Below the pieces are notes generated by a model that was not told the origin of the DNA, made no database searches, and saw only the letters and a list, made by a program, of their open reading frames with translations. From Paracoccaceae bacterium (GTDB taxonomy: Bacteria; Pseudomonadota; Alphaproteobacteria; Rhodobacterales; Rhodobacteraceae): 64,000 nt of DNA. The first letter of the stretch is position 1. Every line of letters starts with the position of its first letter. A program made the position numbers and the translations under genes. Location: the NCBI GenBank assembly GCA_902602765.1, contig CACKSH010000003.1, positions 1 through 64,000 of the forward strand. Reading direction: 5' to 3'. Of this stretch, positions 18,991 to 28,530 are shown in pieces.

Positions 18991-19386
18991 TTATTTGTGG
19001 TCCATGGGTGCCCACATTTTTTCAATTTGATAGAATTCTCTGACCTCTGGTCGGAAGACGTGCACAATAATATCACCTGTATCAATTAACACCCAATCAC
19101 CAGCGTCTTTGCCTTCGACCTTTGAAAGTCGTCCGAGATCTTTTTTTAGTATATCCACCAATTTTTGAGAGATTGAAGAGACTTGCCGTGTTGACCTTCC
19201 AGAGGCCACTACCATGAAATCTCCAATTGACGTCCTTCCGCGTAAGTCGATCGTTGTAATGTCTTCTGCTTTATTTTCGGATAGGGATTTGATTATGCAA
19301 TTTAGTAGCGTATCGCTAGATTCTTTAAATTCGCTTTTTTTAGTTGGTGAGGTATTATTTGTGGCTGCGGCCGCCTGGATATTCAA
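18991..19386 (-). CDS. rsfS: ribosome silencing factor RsfS
   Basis: 131 aa, DUF143/RsfS family, which binds L14 and blocks subunit joining under starvation. Visible motifs are DFMVVASGRSTRQVSSI near residue 57 and DAGDWVLIDTGDIIVHVF near 93. There is no in-frame ATG near the beginning. The start must be TTG (19386) or the rarer CTG (19392). A strong AGGAGGG site lies about 14 nt before the TTG and 7 nt before the CTG, so the exact start is unclear. It is the first gene of the rsfS-rlmH-gpmI-envC-ctpA-rppH strand and divergent from leuC. Confidence 0.92.
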   Translation of the reverse strand: MNIQAAAATNNTSPTKKSEFKESSDTLLNCIIKSLSENKAEDITTIDLRGRTSIGDFMVVASGRSTRQVSSISQKLVDILKKDLGRLSKVEGKDAGDWVLIDTGDIIVHVFRPEVREFYQIEKMWAPMDHK

Positions 19387-19507
19387 AGTCAGAGTTTAGC
19401 CCTCCTATGTTAAAACATGGATATATTAACACCTATATTTAATATTCTCAACGATCAATAAAGGCTGTGGAAAATATTATCCAAATTATAACTTTCTATA
19501 TCTCTTG

Positions 19508-19588
19508 ATGCTGCTGTTAATTGGCCTTATTAGATTGGTGGTAAAAATTAATACGAGCCTTAATGTTGGTTTTTTGAGAGGAATATAA
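19508..19588 (+). CDS. putative leucine-rich leader peptide of leuCDB
   Basis: A 26-codon ORF beginning [18 protein letters not shown], with five Leu and several Ile/Val in its first 12 codons. Its TAA overlaps the leuC ATG (TAATG). Leucine-codon clusters ahead of leu genes are the hallmark of ribosome-mediated attenuation. Against this, I see no ribosome site before its ATG and no terminator hairpin fits before leuC. If real, control could act through translational coupling to leuC. The frame has no other upstream start except TTG 19505. The call is suggestive only. Confidence 0.35.
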   Translation: MLLLIGLIRLVVKINTSLNVGFLRGI

Positions 19589-20994
19589 TGTCTACCCCAA
19601 AAACACTATACGATAAGATATGGGACGCTCACATAGTACATAGTGATCCAGACGGTACTTGCCTTCTGTACATAGACCGACATTTGGTTCACGAAGTCAC
19701 ATCCCCACAAGCTTTCGAAGGTCTCAGGCTGTCGGGACGAAAAGTACGAGCTCCGGGAAAAACTATAGCGGTTCCGGATCACAATGTGCCCACAACTGAA
19801 AACAGAGATGATGGTATCGATAACGAGGAAAGTCGTATCCAAGTGGAAGCACTGGACAAAAACGCAAAGGATTTTGGTGTCAATTATTACCCAGTTTCAG
19901 ATATTCGGCAGGGGATCGTACATATCGTTGGCCCTGAGCAAGGATGGACGTTGCCAGGTATGACGGTCGTTTGCGGTGACAGTCATACGGCTACGCACGG
20001 GGCATTCGGGGCTCTCGCTCATGGGATTGGCACTTCTGAAGTTGAACATGTTTTGGCAACTCAAACCTTGATACAGAAAAAATCAAAAAATATGAAGGTT
20101 GAGGTTACAGGGAAATTGAGACCAGGTGTAACAGCCAAGGATATTACCCTCGCGGTTATTGGTGAGACAGGTACTGCCGGTGGAACGGGTTATGTAATAG
20201 AGTATTGCGGCCAAGCGATTCGAGAGCTTTCAATGGAAGGCCGCATGACAGTGTGTAACATGGCGATTGAAGGTGGTGCTAGAGCAGGTTTGATCGCTCC
20301 AGATGAAAAGACTTATGAGTATTGTAAAGGGCGTCCGCACAGTCCCAAAGGGATATCTTGGGAGATGGCACTTGCTTATTGGAACACGCTTTTCAGCGAT
20401 GAAAACGCTGCTTTTGACAAGATTGTCACCATTAAAGGAGAAGACATCGCCCCATTGGTAACTTGGGGTACATCGCCTGAAGACGTGTTACCAATTACAG
20501 CAGCTGTACCTGACCCCGAAAGTTTTTCAGGCGGTAAGGTTGAAGCTGTAAGACGATCTTTAGAGTATATGGGTCTTCAAGCTGGTCAGAAATTATCTGA
20601 AATAGAGATTGATACTGTATTTATTGGCTCATGTACCAATGGTCGGATTGAAGATCTGCGTGCCGCATCAGAAATACTTAAAGGTAAAAAAATTAAGAAA
20701 GGTATGCGTGCAATGGTTGTCCCAGGTTCTGGGCTGGTACGGATGCAAGCTGAAGAGGAAGGCATTGCTGAAATTTTTCGCGAAGCTGGTTTTGAGTGGA
20801 GGTTAGCGGGGTGCTCAATGTGTCTGGCGATGAATCCGGATCAGCTTGAGGAAGGAGAGCGTTGTGCGTCAACATCCAATCGGAACTTTGAGGGGCGCCA
20901 GGGTTACCGAGGAAGAACACACTTGGTATCTCCTGCTATGGCGGCAGCAGCGGCGATTACTGGAAAGCTTACTGATGTAAGGGAGATCCAATAA
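19588..20994 (+). CDS. leuC: 3-isopropylmalate dehydratase large subunit
   Basis: 468 aa, aconitase superfamily. 4Fe-4S ligands are visible in IGSCTNGR (near residue 349) and [13 protein letters not shown] (near 410). Other family motifs include the [15 protein letters not shown] start region and [16 protein letters not shown] near 131. With LeuD it isomerises 2-isopropylmalate to 3-isopropylmalate in leucine synthesis. A GAGAGGA ribosome site precedes the ATG, and the stop overlaps the leuD start (TAATG). leuA is not in the window. Confidence 0.97.
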   Translation: MSTPKTLYDKIWDAHIVHSDPDGTCLLYIDRHLVHEVTSPQAFEGLRLSGRKVRAPGKTIAVPDHNVPTTENRDDGIDNEESRIQVEALDKNAKDFGVNYYPVSDIRQGIVHIVGPEQGWTLPGMTVVCGDSHTATHGAFGALAHGIGTSEVEHVLATQTLIQKKSKNMKVEVTGKLRPGVTAKDITLAVIGETGTAGGTGYVIEYCGQAIRELSMEGRMTVCNMAIEGGARAGLIAPDEKTYEYCKGRPHSPKGISWEMALAYWNTLFSDENAAFDKIVTIKGEDIAPLVTWGTSPEDVLPITAAVPDPESFSGGKVEAVRRSLEYMGLQAGQKLSEIEIDTVFIGSCTNGRIEDLRAASEILKGKKIKKGMRAMVVPGSGLVRMQAEEEGIAEIFREAGFEWRLAGCSMCLAMNPDQLEEGERCASTSNRNFEGRQGYRGRTHLVSPAMAAAAAITGKLTDVREIQ

Positions 20995-21599
20995 TGGAAA
21001 AGTTCGAAAAATTAGCTGGTGTAGCTGCACCGATGCCTTTGGTAAATATAGATACGGACATGATTATACCAAAGGTCTTTTTGAAAACGATCAAAAGGTC
21101 TGGTTTAGGTGTGAACCTATTTGATGAAATGCGCTATGATCGTGAGGGAAACGAAAAGCCAGATTTTGTTTTAAATAAGCCGCAGTATAGGGATGCAAAA
21201 GTCTTGGTGGCCGGTGATAATTTTGGGTGTGGCTCGTCGCGCGAGCATGCACCTTGGGCTATAGCAGATTTTGGAATCAAGTGCGTTATCTCTACTTCAT
21301 TTGCGGATATTTTTTATAACAATTGTTTCAAAAATGGCATATTACCATTGGTGTTGCCTGAAGACGAGGTTGATACCTTAATGAAAGATGCGGAGAAGGG
21401 GGCAAATTCAATCATAGAAGTAGACCTAGAAAATCAGACAATTGTTTCATCTGATGGAGAGATTTTTCGGTTTGATGTTGATCCTTTTAAAAAACATTGT
21501 TTATTAAATGGCTTGGATGATATCGGTCTGACAATGGAAAAAGAAAACCACATTACAGCATATGAAGCTAAAGCATCGCAGCAATTTCCATGGGCCTAA
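20994..21599 (+). CDS. leuD: 3-isopropylmalate dehydratase small subunit
   Basis: 201 aa, the swivel-domain subunit that pairs with LeuC. Typical motifs are [19 protein letters not shown] near the N-terminus, [18 protein letters not shown] near residue 73, and the [15 protein letters not shown] end segment. Length is normal. Its ATG overlaps the leuC stop, so equal amounts of the two subunits are expected. Confidence 0.97.
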   Translation: MEKFEKLAGVAAPMPLVNIDTDMIIPKVFLKTIKRSGLGVNLFDEMRYDREGNEKPDFVLNKPQYRDAKVLVAGDNFGCGSSREHAPWAIADFGIKCVISTSFADIFYNNCFKNGILPLVLPEDEVDTLMKDAEKGANSIIEVDLENQTIVSSDGEIFRFDVDPFKKHCLLNGLDDIGLTMEKENHITAYEAKASQQFPWA

Positions 21600-21626
21600 C
21601 CGAGATTATTTTAAAGGTAATATTTT

Positions 21627-22733
21627 ATGGGTAAATCCTCTCTATTAATACTTCCTGGTGATGGGATCGGACCTGAAGTTATGGTAGAAGTCCGAAAAAT
21701 CATAGATTGGTTTGGCAGCAATCGTGGCCTTGACTTCGACGTCACAGAAGATTTGGTTGGTGGTGCAGCATATGATGCTCATGGCACACCATTGCATGAC
21801 GAAACAATGGCAAAGGCGTTAAATGTCGATGCGGTTTTGTTAGGTGCTGTTGGTGGTCCAAAGTATGACAATTTAGATTTCAGTTTAAAGCCCGAAAGAG
21901 GCCTTCTTCGGCTTAGAAAAGAAATGGATCTTTATTCAAACTTGAGGCCCGCACAGTGCTTTGATGCTTTAGCTGATTTTTCTTCGTTAAAGACAGAAGT
22001 GGTTTCTGGTTTAGACATAATGATTGTGAGAGAGCTAACCTCCGGAATATACTTTGGTGAACCGAGAGGTATCATCACTGAGGGTAACGAGCGTGTTGGT
22101 ATAAATACGCAGCGGTATACAGAAAGTGAGATCGAACGTGTGGCCAGATCTGCCTTTGAATTGGCAAAAAGGCGAGGTAACAAAGTATGCTCTATGGAAA
22201 AAGCAAATGTAATGGAATCGGGTGTTCTGTGGCGAGAAACGGTAGATAAAGTACATCAAGCAGAGTACTCTGAAGTAGAGCTGTCCCACATGTACGCAGA
22301 TGCGGGTGCAATGCAACTGTGCCGCTGGCCCAAGCAGTTTGACGTAATTGTAACTGACAACCTATTTGGTGATATATTATCTGATACAGCCGCTATGCTT
22401 ACCGGGTCGCTTGGCATGCTTCCGTCAGCCTCCTTGGGGGCGCCAATGGAAAATGGTCGGCCAAAAGCACTTTATGAGCCAGTGCACGGATCAGCACCCG
22501 ATATAGCAGGTCAGGGAAAAGCTAATCCTATCGCGTGTATTTTAAGTTTCGCAATGGCGCTTCGCTACAGTTTTGACGAAGGGGTAGAGGCAGACCGCCT
22601 AGAGCAATCTATAGAGAATGTATTGTCTAAGGGTGCTCGAACTCATGATTTGCTGGGAGAAGAAGGAATCACTCCCCTTAGCACCTCTGGAATGGGTGAT
22701 GCCATTGTGGAGGCCTTGGCGGTCTCAATATAA
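21627..22733 (+). CDS. leuB: 3-isopropylmalate dehydrogenase
   Basis: 368 aa. NAD-dependent beta-decarboxylating dehydrogenase. It starts [14 protein letters not shown] and has the [15 protein letters not shown] substrate-binding segment near residue 93, the [12 protein letters not shown] loop, and [12 protein letters not shown] near 240 with the metal-binding aspartates. [14 protein letters not shown] follows near the C-terminus. It converts 3-isopropylmalate to the keto acid that becomes 2-oxoisocaproate. It lies 27 bp after leuD in the same operon, followed by pncA after a short gap. Confidence 0.97.
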   Translation: MGKSSLLILPGDGIGPEVMVEVRKIIDWFGSNRGLDFDVTEDLVGGAAYDAHGTPLHDETMAKALNVDAVLLGAVGGPKYDNLDFSLKPERGLLRLRKEMDLYSNLRPAQCFDALADFSSLKTEVVSGLDIMIVRELTSGIYFGEPRGIITEGNERVGINTQRYTESEIERVARSAFELAKRRGNKVCSMEKANVMESGVLWRETVDKVHQAEYSEVELSHMYADAGAMQLCRWPKQFDVIVTDNLFGDILSDTAAMLTGSLGMLPSASLGAPMENGRPKALYEPVHGSAPDIAGQGKANPIACILSFAMALRYSFDEGVEADRLEQSIENVLSKGARTHDLLGEEGITPLSTSGMGDAIVEALAVSI

Positions 22734-22808
22734 GCTCATCCCAGTTTATCATTATGCTAGGCAAGCTTTATAATTTAAAATACCAATATGAAAAAAAAGG
22801 AGCTTGTG

Positions 22809-23411
22809 TTGTCTGATGCCCTTTTAGTTATTGATGTGCAAAATGACTTTTGTCCAAATGGTGCACTCCCTGTAGTAGAGGGCGACCTTATTATTCAGCC
22901 GATTAATGCTGCAATGGATGATTTTGATATAGTTGTCTTAACTCAAGATTGGCATCCTGCTAGTCACAAATCATTTGCCTCATCGTACGAAAACAAAAAA
23001 CCATTCGATATCGTTGAAATGTTTTACGGCAATCAAGTTCTTTGGCCTGACCATTGTATTCAAGGCTCAGTGGGCGCAAGGTTTCACCCAAACTTAAATC
23101 ATGAAAAGGCTGAAGTTATTATTAGGAAAGGTTCAAATCCTGCTGTAGATAGTTACTCTGCTTTCTTTGAAAATGACAAAGTTACACCAACAGGTTTGCA
23201 TGGATATTTAAAAGACCGGGAAGTTACGGATGTAACGCTGGTAGGCCTTGCCACAGATTTCTGTGTTGCTTTTTCGGCTATAGATGCTGCGAATTTAGGA
23301 TATTCTGTTACTGTGCGACTTGATATGGCTCGAGCTATAGACAATGGTGGTTCGTTAAATTCAGCAATTGATAAAATGTCAAAAGCAGGAGTAAACATAG
23401 AAAATGGTTGA
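22809..23411 (+). CDS. pncA: nicotinamidase
   Basis: About 200 aa, isochorismatase-like fold. VIDVQNDFCPNGALPV carries the catalytic Asp, DWHPASHKSF holds metal-binding residues, and LATDFCVAFSA carries the catalytic Cys. It deamidates nicotinamide to nicotinate. The frame opens at ATG 22788 without a ribosome site. TTG at 22809 has a perfect AAGGAG exactly 6 nt upstream and gives the usual MSDALLVIDVQNDF start, so I prefer it. It overlaps pncB by 8 bp, forming a complete two-step NAD salvage operon. Confidence 0.93.
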   Translation: MSDALLVIDVQNDFCPNGALPVVEGDLIIQPINAAMDDFDIVVLTQDWHPASHKSFASSYENKKPFDIVEMFYGNQVLWPDHCIQGSVGARFHPNLNHEKAEVIIRKGSNPAVDSYSAFFENDKVTPTGLHGYLKDREVTDVTLVGLATDFCVAFSAIDAANLGYSVTVRLDMARAIDNGGSLNSAIDKMSKAGVNIENG

Positions 23412-24696
23412 TATAGCCACTCGAGTTTGGAATCACAAATGGAAAATAGATCCAATTGTTAGATCGCTGATAGATACAGATTTCTACAAACTTCTTATGT
23501 GCCAATCGATCTATCGAAATAAGTCTCAGACAAATGTCACTTTCAGTTTGATTAATCGTTCTTCTAATATTTTACTCGCAGATCTGGTTGATGAGGGAGA
23601 ATTGAGAGAGCAGTTAGATCACATTAGAAGTCTCTCTTTGACCCGTGGGGAAAGTACATGGCTTAGAGGTAATACTTTCTATGGCAGACGCCAAATGTTT
23701 AGGTCTGACTTTATGGAGTTTTTCGAAGGTTTGAGGCTCCCAGCGTATCATTTAGAGAAAATTAATGGGCAATACGAACTTACGTTCGAGGGTAACTGGC
23801 CCGAGGTTATGCTGTGGGAAGTACCCGCTCTGTCCGTTATAATGGAGCTGAGAAGTAGAGCAGTTCTTGACAAAATGGATCGGTTTGAGCTCCAGATCTT
23901 ATATGCAAGAGCAATGACGAAACTTTGGGAAAAAATTGAGAAATTAAAAGGTTTAAAAAACCTTAAGATTGCAGATTTTGGCACGAGAAGACGGCACTCT
24001 TACCTTTGGCAAGACTGGGCAGTTCAGGCAATGCAAGAGGGTCTTGGAGCGTCCTTTATTGGCACCTCGAATTGTTCAATTGCAATGAAAAGAGATATCG
24101 AAGCTATTGGGACAAATGCACATGAGCTTCCAATGGTTTACAGTGCATTAGCTGATTGTGATGAAGATTTGGCAATGGCTCCGTATCAGGTTTTAGCGGA
24201 TTGGCATGAAGAGCATGATGGTAATCTAAGAATCATTTTGCCAGATACTTACGGAACAGAGGGGTTTTTAAAAAATGCCCCTGACTGGCTTGCAAGTTGG
24301 ACCGGAATGCGGATAGACAGTGGTGATCCTAAGGCTGGTGCCAAGAACGCGATTAAATGGTGGCGCTCAATTGGAGAGAACCCAAAAGAGAAACTGCTAA
24401 TCTTTTCAGATGGCCTTGACGTCAATCAGATTTTAGAATTGCACAAGCAATTTTCTGATGAGGTAAACGTATCTTTTGGTTGGGGTACAAACTTAACTAA
24501 TGACTTTCGTAATTTGGTAGATGGTGGTCGTCTAGATGCATTCTCGTTAGTGTGTAAGGCCGCCTCAGTAAACGGACGGGCTACTGTAAAATTGTCGGAT
24601 AATCCTAATAAGGCTACTGGTCCAGTAAGTGAGATTGAGCGATATAGACGCGTATTTCAGGTTCGTAATCAGGAAGCCTTACGAATCGATATATAG
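23404..24696 (+). CDS. pncB: nicotinate phosphoribosyltransferase
   Basis: 430 aa. It makes nicotinate mononucleotide from nicotinate and PRPP. Family marks are SLIDTDFYKLLMCQSI near residue 21, the phosphorylatable histidine in FGTRRRHSYLWQ near 198, FIGTSNCSIA near 218 and the RIDSGDP segment near 300. The coding region overlaps pncA by 8 bp, so the product of PncA passes to the enzyme made next to it. No clear terminator follows. Confidence 0.95.
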   Translation: MVDIATRVWNHKWKIDPIVRSLIDTDFYKLLMCQSIYRNKSQTNVTFSLINRSSNILLADLVDEGELREQLDHIRSLSLTRGESTWLRGNTFYGRRQMFRSDFMEFFEGLRLPAYHLEKINGQYELTFEGNWPEVMLWEVPALSVIMELRSRAVLDKMDRFELQILYARAMTKLWEKIEKLKGLKNLKIADFGTRRRHSYLWQDWAVQAMQEGLGASFIGTSNCSIAMKRDIEAIGTNAHELPMVYSALADCDEDLAMAPYQVLADWHEEHDGNLRIILPDTYGTEGFLKNAPDWLASWTGMRIDSGDPKAGAKNAIKWWRSIGENPKEKLLIFSDGLDVNQILELHKQFSDEVNVSFGWGTNLTNDFRNLVDGGRLDAFSLVCKAASVNGRATVKLSDNPNKATGPVSEIERYRRVFQVRNQEALRIDI

Positions 24697-24821
24697 AATC
24701 ATCAATTGATGTTTGCTTAAGTCCATGGCGTTATCAGTGTGATTCTAAATTATTTAAAATACAATTACGCTGCGGAAGCTATAAAAACATCATATCTTAT
24801 TAGTTACAGCAAAATTTTTTC

Positions 24822-24850
24822 TTGAAATCTGTGCCATGCTCAACAACAAT
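24822..24850 (+). promoter_or_regulatory. candidate sigma-70 promoter of the peptide transporter operon
   Basis: TTGAAA at 24822-24827, a 17-nt spacer, then AACAAT at 24845-24850 (four of six consensus bases). It would give a leader of about 65 nt before the ATG, with GGGAG as ribosome site. Motif match only. Confidence 0.35.
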
Positions 24851-24922
24851 AAAAAGGTCATTATGGCTTGTTTTTTCTAGATAGTATTAAATAAGCTGTG
24901 AATAGAAATTGGGAGATATTAA

Positions 24923-26530
24923 ATGAAAAAAGACGAATTCTTAAAAAATCAGGGAATAAAATATAAGCTTGGCGTTATAGATCGCCGGCAGTTTATTTCC
25001 TCTGCTATAGCAACTGGCCTTGCAGTTCCAGCTGCGCTTGGTCTTGCTGGGCAGCTCAAGGCTGCTACACCTAAAAAAGGTGGGGTTTTAAGACATGCTA
25101 GTGGTTATGGATCCACTGACGATTCCTTAGACCCAGGTACCTCGGCAAACAGTTTGAGCCAGAATGTCATCTACACGCGTGGTAACCATCTCACAGAGGT
25201 TAGTAACGAGGGAGAACTTATTGGAGAACTTGCCGAGTCTTTTGAGCCTTCAAATAACGCAAAAACTTGGGTTTTTAACCTTAGAAAAGATGTAGAATTC
25301 CATAATGGAAAGTCTCTAACTGCTGATGATGTTATTGCTTCAATGGAATATCATGGTGGTGAAAATGCTACCTCCTCTGCGAAAGGTAATTTGTCCAGTG
25401 TGGCTTCAATGAAGAAAGATGGCAATCATCGAGTAATTTTTGAGCTGAAAGAGGGTAACGCAGACTTCCCTTATTTGTCATCTGATTATCACATAATGAT
25501 TCAAGCTTCTAAAGATGGTAAAATTGATCCTTTGGATCCAGCAAATGGTACAGGGCCTTATATGGTCGAAAGTTATGAGCCAGGCGTTAAATTTGTCGGA
25601 AAGAGAAACCCAAATTATTTTAAGGAAGATCGCGCGCACTTTGACGAAGTGCAGCTTATTGCGGTTATTGATGCTGCTGCGAGACAAAGTGCAATTATGA
25701 GTGGTGATGCAGACTTCGCTGATGCAATTCCTGCAAAAACGGTTAACCTTTTATCGCGTGCTCCAAATTTAGAAATTCTAGAAACCACAGGCACACAGCA
25801 TTATATCTTTCCAATGCGGTTAGATACAGAGCCCTTTGATAATTATCACATGAGAAAGGCCTTGAAGTATGCTGTAAAACGACAGGAGCTAGTAGACAAA
25901 ATTCTACTTGGTCATGGTGTTATTGGTAACGATATACCAGTATCTGCAGCAATGCCATTCTTCCATACTGATCTTCCTCAGTATGAGTTCGATCCAGATA
26001 AAGCTGCAATGCATTATAAAAAGTCAGGTTACACTGGGGCAGTACCGCTGTCGGTTGCTGATGCAGGGTTTTCAGGTGGGGTATCAGCTGGTGAATTGAT
26101 GGTCGAATCTGCGAAACAGGCCGGTATAAATATTCAATTGGTTAGAGAGCCAAATGATGGATATTGGTCAAATGTTTGGAATGTAAAAGGTTGGTGTAAC
26201 TCATACTGGGGCGGTCGTCCAACTCAGGATGTTATGTATCAAGCTGCTTACACGAAAGAGACTACTTGGAATGAAACCGCGTGGCGTGACACAGAGGCCG
26301 CAATTAAATTCAACGAACTCGTTGTGATGGCACGTTCAGAGACAGATAATGAGAAGCGTAAATCTCTTTACTGGAGTGCTCAGGAACTGCTTCATGATGA
26401 TGGTGGTTCACTTATACCACTTTGGGCAAATTATATTCATGCGCATTCTAAAGCACTATCGCATGGGCCAGTGGCTGGAAACTGGACCAATGATGGCAAC
26501 AAAGTCTCTGAGCGTTGGTGGTTCGCATAA
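24923..26530 (+). CDS. peptide ABC transporter substrate-binding protein, probable Tat export
   Basis: 535 aa, family 5 solute-binding protein (DppA/OppA type). The N-terminus has a twin-arginine motif DRRQFISS at about residue 20, then a hydrophobic stretch ending near GQLKAA, so it is probably exported folded by Tat. The body has typical features such as WVFNLRKDVEFHNGKSLTADDVIAS. It captures peptides or similar oligomers in the periplasm for the permease encoded downstream. Substrate is not predictable. A stem-loop follows in the 87-bp gap before the permease gene. Confidence 0.9.
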   Translation: MKKDEFLKNQGIKYKLGVIDRRQFISSAIATGLAVPAALGLAGQLKAATPKKGGVLRHASGYGSTDDSLDPGTSANSLSQNVIYTRGNHLTEVSNEGELIGELAESFEPSNNAKTWVFNLRKDVEFHNGKSLTADDVIASMEYHGGENATSSAKGNLSSVASMKKDGNHRVIFELKEGNADFPYLSSDYHIMIQASKDGKIDPLDPANGTGPYMVESYEPGVKFVGKRNPNYFKEDRAHFDEVQLIAVIDAAARQSAIMSGDADFADAIPAKTVNLLSRAPNLEILETTGTQHYIFPMRLDTEPFDNYHMRKALKYAVKRQELVDKILLGHGVIGNDIPVSAAMPFFHTDLPQYEFDPDKAAMHYKKSGYTGAVPLSVADAGFSGGVSAGELMVESAKQAGINIQLVREPNDGYWSNVWNVKGWCNSYWGGRPTQDVMYQAAYTKETTWNETAWRDTEAAIKFNELVVMARSETDNEKRKSLYWSAQELLHDDGGSLIPLWANYIHAHSKALSHGPVAGNWTNDGNKVSERWWFA

Positions 26531-26548
26531 GTTTTCTTAACAATTTAT

Positions 26549-26577
26549 TGGGCTAGTGAGATTTTCTTTCTAGCCCA
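26549..26577 (+). other. intercistronic stem-loop after binding-protein gene
   Basis: TGGGCTAG (26549-26556) pairs perfectly with CTAGCCCA (26570-26577) around a 13-nt loop, with no following T-run. Hairpins at this place in transporter operons commonly protect the upstream binding-protein mRNA, giving more binding protein than permease. That role is inferred. Confidence 0.55.
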
Positions 26578-26617
26578 GTATATCGTTTGAATTTCAAATA
26601 TAGTAAGAGTTACTACG

Positions 26618-27613
26618 GTGCACCCTGTTACAAGAACAGTCTTGGTACGATTAGGTTATGGGTTACTTACCCTGTTCGTTGTCTCTATTGTAATTTTTTC
26701 GGCCATAGAGTTTTTGCCTGGAGACTTTACTCAAGCAATATTAGGTCAGCTTGCAACGCCAGAAACCATCGCAGCTTTTAGGAAAGAGCTTGGCTTGGAT
26801 CAAAGTGCCTTTACGCGGTATATAAATTGGATCGGGGGCGTTTTACAGGGAGATTTTGGAAGTTCATTTTCAGGCAGAGGACAATTAACCAGTGGTACTG
26901 GCGGAGTCGGTCGGTCTAGGGAAGTAGCAGATCTTATAGCACCGCGACTTTGGAATACGCTTTTTTTAGCAGGTTTAACAGCCTTGATAGCAGTCCCACT
27001 GTCACTGTTTCTTGGCATTACTAGTGCTTTGTATAGGAATTCACTTTACGACAGGACCGTAAACGTTACATCTTTAACAACTATATCATTTCCAGAATTT
27101 TTTGTGGCATATATTTTAATTCTAATTTTTGGATCGCTATGGCCAGTTCTTCCGACATTAGCTAATGTTGATGATACTACTCCGTTTTCAGAGCGACTAT
27201 GGCGTAGTGCTCTCCCGGCAATGACTTTGACTCTGGTGATCATAGCTCACATGATGCGGATGACGCGCGCTGCAATTATCAATCTTCTTGCCAGTCCTTA
27301 TATTCAAATGGCGGTATTATCGGGTGCATCTAGAAGTGAGGTCATCGTTAAACATGCTTTACCGAACGCTTGGGCGCCAATTGCTACCGTTATAGCTTTC
27401 AATTTAGCTTACTTAGTGGTGGGCGTTGTGGTTGTTGAAGTGGTTTTCGTGTATCCTGGTATTGGGCAATTAATGGTTGACTCAGTAACAAGTCGAAATA
27501 TCCCAGTTGTTCAGGCATGTGCTCTAATATTTGCGGTGACTTATATTGTACTGAACTTAATTGCAGACATAATTGGCATAATAACCAATCCAAGATTGCT
27601 TCATCCAAAATGA
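26618..27613 (+). CDS. peptide ABC transporter permease, DppB type
   Basis: 331 aa, GTG start. About six membrane helices, with an N-terminal helix from residue ~10 (YGLLTLFVVSIVIFSAIEFLPGD) and the permease coupling region LSGASRSEVIVKHALPNAW near residue 228, which contacts the ATPase. It is the first of two membrane subunits. The stop overlaps the ATG of the next permease (ATGA). Confidence 0.92.
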   Translation: MHPVTRTVLVRLGYGLLTLFVVSIVIFSAIEFLPGDFTQAILGQLATPETIAAFRKELGLDQSAFTRYINWIGGVLQGDFGSSFSGRGQLTSGTGGVGRSREVADLIAPRLWNTLFLAGLTALIAVPLSLFLGITSALYRNSLYDRTVNVTSLTTISFPEFFVAYILILIFGSLWPVLPTLANVDDTTPFSERLWRSALPAMTLTLVIIAHMMRMTRAAIINLLASPYIQMAVLSGASRSEVIVKHALPNAWAPIATVIAFNLAYLVVGVVVVEVVFVYPGIGQLMVDSVTSRNIPVVQACALIFAVTYIVLNLIADIIGIITNPRLLHPK

Positions 27614-28530
27614 AAAAAAACACTGAAAATTATTCGGCTGTCTCAGAAAGTGGAGCAATCTTAGAAAGGCGCAGCACTTGGCAGCGCTTTCTCATTGATT
27701 TCAAAAAATCACCAATATCTGCGCGATTTGGTCTATTTGTAATTGCGATATATATTTTTGTTGCAATATTTGCTCCTTGGCTTGCTCCTTATGGAGAGTC
27801 ACAAGTATTCCCAGCTCCTTATGAGCCTTGGAGCAAAGAGTTCATTTTTGGTACTGATCAGATTGGACGCGATATCCTTTCTAGAATGATTTACGGTGCT
27901 CGTAATACTGTTGGTATAGCGGTTGCTACTACTGCACTTGCCTTCTTAATTGGGGGCGTTTTGGGCCTCGCAGCGGCAATAGCAAAGGGTTGGGTTGACC
28001 AATTATTAAGTCGGTTAGTTGATGCATTGATGGCTATACCCAGCCTTATTTTTGCTTTGGTTCTTTTGTCAATATTTGGCACAAACATAATTAATCTTAT
28101 AATGATTATAGCTCTTCTAGACTCTACAAGAGTCTTTAGATTGACACGTGCTGTATCTCTTAATGTTGTAGTCATGGACTTTGTAGAGGCAGCAAGACTT
28201 AGGGGTGAGGGTTTGGCATGGATTATGAGAAGAGAGATTTTACCAAATATTTTACCACCATTAATTGCAGAATTTGGTCTCCGATTTTGCTTTGTTTTTC
28301 TAACTATTGCAGCGCTTTCTTTCTTAGGAGTGGGTATACAGCCACCAACGGCCGATTGGGGTTCAATGGTACGTGAGAATGCGTCTCTAATCCAGTTTGC
28401 ACAATATGATTTAAAAGCTGGTTTAACTCCTCTTTTACCAGCAGCGGCCATAGCTCTCTTAACTGTTGCTGTAAACTTTGTGGTCGATTGGTTTCTTCAT
28501 AAGACGAGTGGTATTCGAGATGAACAATAA
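27610..28530 (+). CDS. peptide ABC transporter permease, DppC type
   Basis: 306 aa. The N-terminal region typical of DppC/OppC is followed by about six helices. PWSKEFIFGTDQIGRDILSR near residue 75 and the coupling loop EAARLRGEGLAWIMRREILPN near 195 are characteristic. The frame extends upstream to 27517, but ATG 27610, which overlaps the DppB stop, is the natural start because the protein then begins MKKNTEN. The end overlaps the ATPase start by 11 bp. Confidence 0.92.
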   Translation: MKKNTENYSAVSESGAILERRSTWQRFLIDFKKSPISARFGLFVIAIYIFVAIFAPWLAPYGESQVFPAPYEPWSKEFIFGTDQIGRDILSRMIYGARNTVGIAVATTALAFLIGGVLGLAAAIAKGWVDQLLSRLVDALMAIPSLIFALVLLSIFGTNIINLIMIIALLDSTRVFRLTRAVSLNVVVMDFVEAARLRGEGLAWIMRREILPNILPPLIAEFGLRFCFVFLTIAALSFLGVGIQPPTADWGSMVRENASLIQFAQYDLKAGLTPLLPAAAIALLTVAVNFVVDWFLHKTSGIRDEQ

